Assembly (NCBI GenBank): GCA_001593935.1
Contig: LUCE01000026.1
Coordinates: 1-34,040, forward strand
Length of the DNA: 34,040 nucleotides
DNA from: Candidatus Bathyarchaeota archaeon B26-2
GTDB lineage: Archaea > Thermoproteota > Bathyarchaeia > Bathyarchaeales > B26-1
Direction: 5' to 3'
The notes under the pieces are model-generated. The model ran no database searches. It had not been told where the DNA came from and saw nothing but the letters and a program-made list of their open reading frames with translations. The translations under genes were made by a program, and so were the position numbers. Of the stretch, positions 33,127 through 34,040 are shown one piece after another. The first letter of the stretch is position 1, and each line of letters opens with the position of its first letter.

Positions 33127-33720
33127 GTGTCTGAGGTGTCTGAGCCAGCTGGGATCATAAAGCGGGCTTTGAGTAGGGAGTTCGTGGTTCTCCGCCGTCG
33201 GGAACTGGAGAAGACTCTTCGAGAGTTGGAGAAAGCAACCAAGTATATCAAGTCCTTGTGTGGCCCTGAAGATTGCGGCTTCCTAGTGTGTCAGGCCCAG
33301 ATCAGACTGCTTAGAGAGCTCGTGGCGCCTAAAAGCGTAAGCCGGGAGATCGACGAGCTCATCAGGAGGCGCCTAGCCGAGCTTGAAGGCCGGGAATACG
33401 ACGCCGTCGAGGAAGCCGACTACGAAGCCCTGAAACGCGAGTATCACAGGCTTGTGAGGGAAGCCGACAGACTCAAGAAGCTCCTGGAGAAGCGGGGAAC
33501 CCGCCGGAAACTGCTGCAGCTCACAAGGCGGATACTCGAAGAAATGGGCCTCGAACGTGTAGGCGACAGGCTCCGGGAAGTCTCAGCCGAGATCCTACGA
33601 CGGTGGAAAGACAGCAAAGACGACGCACACCTCTACATCAACCTGCTGGAGCTCGAGAAGAAGAAGGCTGAAGCGTCGAGGCGCCTCGAAGAGATTCGCC
33701 TCAAGAGGAAGCCGGAATGA
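33127..33720 (+). CDS. Coiled-coil protein of unknown function
   Basis: 197 residues, not recognised. GTG 33127 has a perfect GGAGGTG six bases upstream. The protein is highly charged and mostly helical with likely coiled coils at about 18-45 (RRRELEKTLRELEKATKYIK), 78-125 and 168-195. Three cysteines cluster at LCGPEDCGFLVCQ (about 44-56), which could bind metal or form a disulfide. It has no membrane segment. Arginine and leucine codons are richer in CGC/CGG and CTC/CTG than in neighbouring genes, which lean to AGG and CTA/CTT; this may mean recent transfer. It stands alone between the lyase operon and the deoxyhypusine synthase gene. Confidence 0.75.
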   Translation: MSEVSEPAGIIKRALSREFVVLRRRELEKTLRELEKATKYIKSLCGPEDCGFLVCQAQIRLLRELVAPKSVSREIDELIRRRLAELEGREYDAVEEADYEALKREYHRLVREADRLKKLLEKRGTRRKLLQLTRRILEEMGLERVGDRLREVSAEILRRWKDSKDDAHLYINLLELEKKKAEASRRLEEIRLKRKPE

Positions 33721-33855
33721 TCCTCAAGGTTCTAGGCGCATGGCTTATAATAGACACGCTGGGATCATGGCTGCACCCAAAGCAAGCTTCATACCTCTCC
33801 ACACATTCATGAATTTTCCCTTTTTCCTCCTTCCCCAATTAATCAAAGAGAAATA

Positions 33856-34040
<185 letters not shown>

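Overview
The window is archaeal chromosome. The strongest evidence is a minus-strand superoperon (about 23.7 to 11.2 kb) in the classic archaeal order: S13, S4, S11, RNA polymerase subunit D, L18e, L13, S9, RNA polymerase subunit N, enolase, S2, MEMO1 family, mevalonate kinase, isopentenyl phosphate kinase, type 2 IPP isomerase, prenyl diphosphate synthase, GluRS. L7Ae and S28e, an archaeal ThiD-ThiN fusion, deoxyhypusine synthase, BRE/TATA-type promoters and GGAGG-type ribosome binding sites agree with this. The polymerase D subunit keeps two 4Fe-4S motifs. The mix of genes suggests a Thermoproteota (TACK) lineage, perhaps Bathyarchaeia-like, but this cannot be fixed without comparison.

Layout. 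0-2.8 kb: end of an unknown minus-strand gene, a NapH-like membrane ferredoxin, and thiDN. 2.9-5.5 kb: hypD (orphan hydrogenase maturation factor), adk, S28e and L7Ae. 5.5-11.2 kb: an accessory stretch with an alpha/beta-hydrolase esterase, a decayed transposase, a GHL6-type glycoside hydrolase and an MFS transporter. 11.2-23.7 kb: the superoperon, which joins translation, transcription, glycolysis and the mevalonate/isoprenoid lipid route. 23.9-32.9 kb: a catabolic-looking stretch with a xylose-isomerase-like TIM barrel, a DUF72 protein with a SWIM-like tail, a neutral-ceramidase-like hydrolase, three amidohydrolase-2 proteins and a heparinase II/III-like polysaccharide lyase. 33.0-34.0 kb: a tRNA 3'-end relic, a coiled-coil protein of unknown function, and the C-terminus of deoxyhypusine synthase running off the edge.

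No CRISPR array, rRNA, intact tRNA or intact mobile element was found. No clearly new multi-gene system was found either. The most striking observation is that the prenyl diphosphate synthase gene (idsA) appears to begin 118 bases upstream of its long open frame: a strong ribosome binding site and an ATGA overlap with the preceding gene start a 27-codon frame, and a single +1 shift would join it to idsA. Other points of interest are an amidohydrolase paralogue that has lost its metal-binding HxH beside an intact paralogue, the DUF72/SWIM-like fusion, and the two carbohydrate-use clusters on either side of the core operon.
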